From NCBI RefSeq assembly GCF_029784165.1, contig NC_073695.1, positions 191,607,357-191,671,356 on the forward strand: 64,000 bases of DNA. The letters run 5' to 3'. This DNA is from Wyeomyia smithii (taxonomy: Eukaryota; Arthropoda; Insecta; Diptera; Culicidae). The translations under genes and the position numbers were made by a program. Every line of letters begins with the position of its first letter. Position 1 is the first letter of the stretch. Under the pieces are notes generated by a model that was not told where the DNA came from, ran no database searches, and saw only the letters and a program-made list of their open reading frames with translations. Of this stretch, positions 58,530-64,000 are shown piece after piece.

Positions 58530-59056
58530 TATCGAAAAACACAGCAGAAACAGAAGTATCTAACAAGTTGACACGATTGGAGGTGTACGAGGAAGGATTT
58601 ATACTTTGAAACATGTGATTGAAATACGCAGTCATAAAATGGGTTTGAGAATTTAGTTCAACTAGCCTATCGAAATTTTCAATTACCAAGGGGTTCAGAA
58701 CCTCACATTTGACAAGAATACGAGTAGTCAGATCCCAAAAGCGGAATGGGAGAATGAATGGGAGAACGCCCGCCAAAACTTCGTATGGGTCAAATGCATG
58801 CAACTTAAGGCAATACACAAACAACGATACTGCAATCGTACCAGCTTGATTGAATGGGTGTTCAAAAATAGGTGAACAGAAAAACCCGTACTCAAGCCAA
58901 TATCGTTGTTTGGTAAAACCATATAAGGCCACCTGGGTGGGCGCCCCACCATGATCCAGTAATTGTCCGGAGAAAATTCACTCTCTGTTGACATTTTTTC
59001 ATCAAATACCGAACGTGACATCCCCAGGTGCCTTTCGATTCGAACCAGACGCTAAC
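58530..59056 (-). pseudogene. I-type RT, 3' part of split element
   Basis: Minus-strand frames give VWFESKGTWGCHVRYL (near 59045), QQRVNFLRTITGSWWGAHP, then IKLVRLQYRCLCIALSC and, in another frame, EVLNPLVIENFDRLVELNSQ and FNHMFQSINPSSY. This is the thumb and C-terminal region of I-type ORF2. It continues 61371-62440, with the element at 59057-61370 lying between. It is cut at about 58530 by helitron-like DNA. Confidence 0.75.
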
Positions 59057-59948
59057 CTCAGAAATCGTTGTTTAATCTATTGCTAATATTACTATAATTT
59101 GCCTTTCCATATTCGAAGACTTCCTCGTATTCATAGTCGTTGGGTTTTTGATGCGCATGTATAAATAAAGAGTATTCGATTGCCGTGTGATACGCCTCAT
59201 TTTTCCATAGAGGATTCAATGATTCAGTCACACAGAAATCATCATAAATGTTCGTAAATAAAAAGTCTAAGTAACAGTTCTGTTGATTTTTGATGTAGTT
59301 GATTTGTTTCAGTCCGAAATTTGCGGTTTTGTCAAAAATAAGTTGCAGTGTTTCATTGTCTCCAACGACTGGAAGAAGAATACATTCATTTTCTGAGTCC
59401 TTCATGAAATCTGCATGGCGTTGATTAAAGTCTCCGTAAATATGCATTTTAGCTTCGGGAGGAAGTTGTGACAAAAATTGTTCAGTAATTTGGAGCAAGG
59501 TTTCATAAGTGGTTTTGTGAGCCTGGTCAGGAGGAAAATACACTGAGGCAAACACGTGTATTTCACCTGCTATGTGTAATTTAACCCACACATGTTAAAA
59601 TTCCTCAACTTTTGTTGTTTTGATAGTTTCGGAACTATAGTTAGACAAAACAGCTATCAATACTCCGCCGCCTGACTTCTTTTGGGACTCAACAAAATTC
59701 CTATCATCTCTGAATACATTATAGGCGCTACCAAAAATTTCTTCACTTTTTATACTTTCATCCCAGCTGGTTTCAGTAGCCAGAATAATAGAAAAGGATG
59801 CGCTAAGTAAATTTTTATAAATTTCCTTCATTTTTGCAGGGCTTTTCATGCGATTGAAATATTGACAATAAATCAAAATTTCATTCGCATTCTGTTTCAG
59901 TGAAGAAATTTTGGGAAGTAGGTCGATTGACTGAGAATTGTTTACCTC
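59057..59948 (-). pseudogene. Jockey/CR1-type ORF2, endonuclease domain
   Basis: The frame runs from the ORF1 stop through IYCQYFNRM, ATETSWDESI, KKSGGGVLIAV, HVWVKLHI, VYFPPDQAHKTTYETLL, IYGDFNQRHADF and LDFLFTNIYDD. It is an APE-type endonuclease, broken by one TAA at 59595-59597. The terminal block HTAIEYSLF replaces the usual SDH pattern. The RT and 3' end of the element are missing at 59057. ORF2 is in the same frame as ORF1, directly after its TAA. Confidence 0.8.
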
Positions 59949-61370
59949 TTACTCATCGAAAGGAGTCATTATTTCCGAAAAAATCGGTCTATAAAATTTG
60001 TCGGCACTTTCCCTTGCGCGTTGCAGGAATTGAATCCTCTGGTTGTTCAAGTGTCTACTATAAGAATTAAGGTCTTCGGAAGCCGCTTGTTTCGGTACGC
60101 CGAATTCTTCATGTACCTCGAAGAAAAATTTCCTGAGCTCCTCCGCAACTACTGGTAGTCCCTCTGATGCCAAAGTAATTTGTATGCTGGTTTTCGTCAT
60201 ACCGTCGTAGCAAACCGTTGGGTCTTTGTCATGCATGTACGCAAGGTAGAGACGTACGAGGTGCATAATTTTTGGACCTCGTAAACGCGCCTTCAGAAAA
60301 CGCCCGTCTCCAACAGCTGATTGTTGTGCTAGGTTGACAACAGGAGGACGCATGGGGTCGAGCGACCACGATGTTGGGTGCGATTCTAGTGTTGCTGACG
60401 AAGTAGTGTTCTCAGTTGGTGGTGATTTAATATTATGGTTGTTCTGGTAGTCTGAACGGTAAGCATTTATGGTTTCACCCTTTCGGAAGTTGATGAAATT
60501 TGGAACAGCGAGGCCTGCTATTGGGTGGTCAATAGTTGATGGTGGTCCGGCAAATTTAACTTCGGCGGTTGCCAGTAATTGTTTATCCGATCCATTGACA
60601 CGGATCTGGTCGTTTTGGTAAGTGTGTGTGAACTTGTGGTTGTTGTTGATATAGTAATTATTCGTTGTCTTGTTACGGTTGCTGTTGATGGTATGGTTTC
60701 GATTGCTGTTGAAGTTATTCGATTCAATATATTGTCGCCTTCTGCGTTTCCTGTTTCGTCTAGATTTTTCGGCAGCCTTTTCTTGGAGGCTACGAGTCCG
60801 TTGTCTAGCATCATATTCCGACCAGTCTGGCATCCAGCGCCATTTATTGCCCAAAAATCGCCATCCTGGCGAAGAATGGTCCATTATGGGCTTCGTAGCT
60901 TTATTGTTAGCTGCCAAAGTTTGATTTAATTCTTCATGCAGTGACTTGTGTTGTTGTGATGCGCTAGTTTGATTAATTTGGAGACTGGTAATAGCTCCAG
61001 AGACAAATTTCACCTCGACGAGAATTTCACGAAGAGCAGAATCAGCATTAGACTGCGCAGAACCGGTTTCAATTGTAGCGAGTAGTTTTTTTATTGACCC
61101 TGTCATTGAGTTTGTAGCTGCTGCTGCTGCTGCTGTCGCTGCTGACTTAGCCATCGCTTCACTGCTGAGGTGTCCGAATGTGTATCAAGAAGTGTTGACA
61201 TTTTGTTTTTTATTTCTGCGGCACTGGCTTTATTGCTGCTCGCGGCGTTGGTGATGGTAAGTTTAATTTCATTCAGGCTTTTTTCAATATGCTCCAGCAA
61301 GTTATCATGAGTCGCGCTGAGAATTTTATAATTTGAAAGCAACTTATGGTTTACTTCCTGAGCAGGCTCA
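59949..61370 (-). pseudogene. Jockey/CR1-type ORF1 (gag-like)
   Basis: A 401-codon open frame (61154-59949) follows an N-terminal part in another frame (LLEHIEKSLNEIKLTI, 61342 on); the switch lies in a CAG/GCA microsatellite (about 61105-61140), which reads poly-Gln in one frame and poly-Ala in the other. The protein has a coiled-coil-like start, a basic SRRNRKRRRRQ segment, an Asn-rich middle, and a conserved end (GPKIMHLVRLYLAYMHDKDP, TKTSIQITLASEG). No zinc knuckle is seen. It is one of the longest open frames in the window. Confidence 0.75.
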
Positions 61371-62440
61371 CGCTTCCTAGAAAAAACTACTATCTCGGTC
61401 TTCTTCGGAGAGAATTAGCAACCTAGCTGTAAAGCCCAAGCAGACAAATTATCCAAAGTATCTTACAATGGCCCTTGGCCCTTGCGGCAGCTTTGGCTCC
61501 TGTAACAAAGACCACGCTGTCGTCTGCAAGTTGTCTTATCGTGCATAAATTTGCCAGACATGCGTCAATGTCATTCACATAAAAATTGTAAAGAAGGGGG
61601 CTTAAACATGAGCCCTGGAGAAGACCCATGAAGCTAATACGAAAAGTTGCCAAATCGCCATGCGTAAAATGCATATGGTTTTCGGACAACAAATTATGCA
61701 AAAAAAATTTTAAATTTGTTGAAAATCCTTGTCAGTGAATTTTTCCCGGAAGAATGTCAATAGAAACGGAATCAAAAGCCCCCTTAATGTCAAAGAACAC
61801 AGATACCATTTGTTCTTTGCGAGCATACGCCAGCTGATTATCTGTAGAAAGCAACGCATACAATCATTCGCTCCTTTGGCACGGCGGAAGCCAAATTGAG
61901 TATCTGATAATAGACCATTTGATTCGATTTAATGGTCCCGTTGACCGTTATACGATTTCGCATTCTTCGGGCTGTGTTCCAAAGACTGCTCATCGATGTC
62001 TTCCTCGACGTCTCGTTTACGAACCGACGCCAATATTCGCGTTTCTTTGCTTTAACCAAGCTATTGAACTTGGTATCAAGCTCCGAATAACGTTTAATGT
62101 TGTCGGCCTTGCTTGTATCCCGGAAGGTCAGAAACGCGTCGGATCTTTGCGTGTAGACATCGGAGCACTCTTTGTCTCACCACGGAGTAGGTGGTCGTTC
62201 TTTGATTGTTACGCCGGGATATTTTTCTTTTGGGCTTGCAACGCGGCGTCGAGAATCAAGCCCGCGAGGAGGATGTATTCTTCAAGTGGTGATGTTGGAT
62301 CGACTCAACAGCTTCTGAAACCATATCCTCGTAGAACTTCCAATTGATTTTCCGTGTGAGGTTATATGGAACATCAATTGGTCGCGTGCGAGTTGACCCG
62401 TTAGTAACTGAAATTAGAATAGGCAAGTGGTTGCTACCGT
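61371..62440 (-). pseudogene. I-type RT, 5' part of split element
   Basis: The minus strand gives degraded frames with FGFRRAKGANDCMR (near 61880), motif B MGLLQGSCLSPLLYN (near 61630), motif C LADDSVV (near 61530) and PKKTEIVVFSRKREPAQ up to about 61372. At that point the next element begins. Motif A is degraded. The upstream part (62060-62440) includes NHLPILISVTNGS and LTRKINWK, linking to the endonuclease. Confidence 0.75.
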
Positions 62441-62459
62441 GAGGAATTAGGATTACCTT

Positions 62460-63060
62460 TCATATGCAATCCAACCGTGCGATGTTGAATATAAAGATAA
62501 ATCTAAAGCACTGGGACGCACTGGTGGTTGTCTTGTAGAAGTCGTCGCAGAGGTTATATGTCAAAGAGGAACGGTTATCGTTAGAAAGGGGACCCCAAGC
62601 CACGCCATGAGAGTTAAAATCTCCCAAAATCAAACGTGGGGAGGGAAGAAGTTCTATAAGATCAAAGAGCAGCCGTTGCCCAACCTGTGCTTTTGGAGGA
62701 ATATATATTGAGGCAATACAATGCACTTTTACTTGTATTGTCATTTGACATGCGACAGCTTCGACGCCAAGGACCGAGGGGAGGTAAATACGATAGAATA
62801 GCACTTCTTAATCCCTAGAAGTACTTCTTAATTCCTAGAAGTACTCCTCCGTAAGCTCGATCAAGGCGAGTTATATTAAAATCATGGAAGTTAAGATCAA
62901 CATTTGAAGTGAGCCAAGTTTTACATAGGGAAAATGCATCGCATTTATACCTACTTATTAAATAAAACTTCAAATGAATTAGTTTTGGGGATGCTACTCC
63001 CACAATTCCACTGTAAAATAGAGATAGAATCCTTCATCTCAACCGATCGAAGGATATGAT
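62460..63060 (-). pseudogene. I-type endonuclease
   Basis: Minus-strand frames give KCDAFSLCKTWL, LNFHDFNITRLDRAYGG, GVLLGIKKY, IASIYIPPKAQVGQRLLF, and LILGDFNSHGVAWGP. The GDFNSH block is present; the Glu of the C-E-TW block is replaced by Lys. It parallels 33444-34313 block for block. A tandem duplication of CTAGAAGTACTTCTTAAT lies at 62813-62842. Confidence 0.8.
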
Positions 63061-63299
63061 CGCTGCAAGAAGGGGCCATTTAGCAGTCAACTGCTTCAAA
63101 AACGTTTTAACTGTTGGTAGAAATGCCAGCAGAAGACTTTTAAGAGGATCAGTTATGTTGAAATTTTTAAAAGTCCATTCCACAATATCTGAAAACTTCA
63201 GCAGTCCAGATTCTGGCTGAATCTTGGACGAAAAAAAATGGAAAAGTTGGGTTTTTTTATGTTCCTGGAAGTGCCGGAAACTCCTTACTAGAATTCAAT

Positions 63300-63700
63300 C
63301 TTGCCAATCTCGGAGGAGTTTACTTCGGATTTTCTACGGCACTTTTTTGTTTCATAGTATCAGCCATTTCAGATGGAGACCTTCTCTGTCCCTTCCTAGG
63401 AAGTCTAAGGGAAGTGAGGTTTTTTCTCTTCCTAGACTGCCCGGGTTCAACAAAAGGAGGTTCCCCAATTGAATCGTCAGAAGCAGACTCATCGGAAGAC
63501 AAGACCTCAAATAGATTCGGGGAAACCAGTTTGGTGGCAGCGGCCCCTTTGAGCATTTCTGCGAAAGTGGGCTTAGAGCGCTAATTCAGAGACCGCTTGA
63601 TCTTCTCTTGGCGCTGCTTGTACGCGAGACATGCAGACAGCTCATGCGGAGTCTGCCCACACCAATCGGCAGAGATAACCAGTTGACGTTGAAGGAAGTA
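63300..63700 (-). pseudogene. I-type ORF1 C-terminal fragment
   Basis: It carries ELSACLAYKQRQEKIKRSL, a stop, then FAEMLKGAAA and an acidic, Ser-rich tail with SRKRKNLTSLRLPRKGQ. These match DLSACPAYKQREENIKRSL and FSEMLKRAEPP of the copy at 32134-33335. The element is truncated upstream of this at about 63700. Confidence 0.7.
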
Positions 63701-64000
63701 ACAGTCTTCGATTGTATGAAAGTTTCAGGTCATCTGCGTCAGGGTTGCGAACTTTCACTGTCAGCGGTAGGTTCTCAGTTGAAACTGAAAACGACGAATA
63801 TCAGTTTCAACACGAGCAAGCTGGAAGGAAGTCATAATTGCTTTCAGCTCCAACCAGTTGACAGTGATTATGCTTATTGGCATGACACCATTACAGTGAT
63901 TTCGCATACGCTATGTTACTCTAGCGATGTTTATGCGGTGTAGGATGAAGATGCTCACCTACTCCATCGACTTCATACAACGGATTGGATCAGATAGAAA
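63701..64000. other. No recognisable content
   Basis: A plus-strand frame across this region has no motif. The edge of the window cuts whatever is here. Confidence 0.35.

Noticed and set aside
63608..63943. 111-codon plus-strand frame at the window edge
   Set aside because: Overlaps the minus-strand I-type ORF1 fragment for part of its length and has no motif.

Overview
This window is a stretch of insect, almost certainly mosquito, nuclear DNA (a culicine such as Aedes is the best guess) made almost entirely of old transposable elements. I found no host protein-coding gene, rRNA or canonical tRNA gene. The mosquito inference rests on the mix of element types: RTE-like, Juan/Jockey-like, R1-type and I-type non-LTR retrotransposons, a DD37E IS630-Tc1-mariner transposase, a tRNA-Val-like SINE, and a recurrent family ending in GAGAAAGGC. 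Species cannot be fixed from sequence reading alone.

Left third (1-20 kb): a dispersed repeat split by a Jockey/CR1-type retroelement; a hAT-type MITE (3385-3829); a degenerate RTE-like reverse transcriptase (4180-6010) split by a SINE with a perfect 9-bp target duplication; scrambled R1-type and RTE-type pieces (6011-8450); an internally deleted Ty3/gypsy-like LTR element (9073-11422) split by a MITE; a nearly full RT of a Juan/Jockey-like element (14590-16381); and a second RTE-like relic (17680-19345).

Middle (20-31 kb): a 3.7-kb inverted repeat with arms of about 750 bp, whose interior holds a Tc1-like DD34E transposon with two transposase-site-like repeats per end and a small MITE; a tRNA-headed repeat; a 490-bp (TATAAAG)n array; and several kilobases without recognisable content.

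Nested tower (31.2-44.2 kb): a non-LTR element (31198-31759 plus 43401-43870, with an expanded AAAT tail) is split by an 11.6-kb composite flanked by a 12-bp target duplication. The composite holds the 5' half of an I-type retrotransposon, then a Helentron-like family copy. That copy is itself hit by a piggyBac-like element (TTAA on both sides, carrying the transposase cysteine-rich C-terminus) and by a 5156-bp full-length R1-clade element with a 15-bp target duplication beside an (AC)n/(ACAT)n tract.

Right third (45-64 kb): two more Helentron-like copies, one sitting inside the terminal inverted repeat of a DD37E transposon that in turn splits a third dispersed repeat; a second I-type element (58530-63700, minus) split by a Jockey/CR1-type element with an almost open gag-like ORF and endonuclease. 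Insertion layers can be ordered in time by target duplications and restored reading frames, which is the main value of the window. Nearly all reading frames carry stops or shifts, so the tract is a graveyard rather than an active locus. The best candidates for something undescribed are the Helentron-like family and the folded-back piggyBac-like element.
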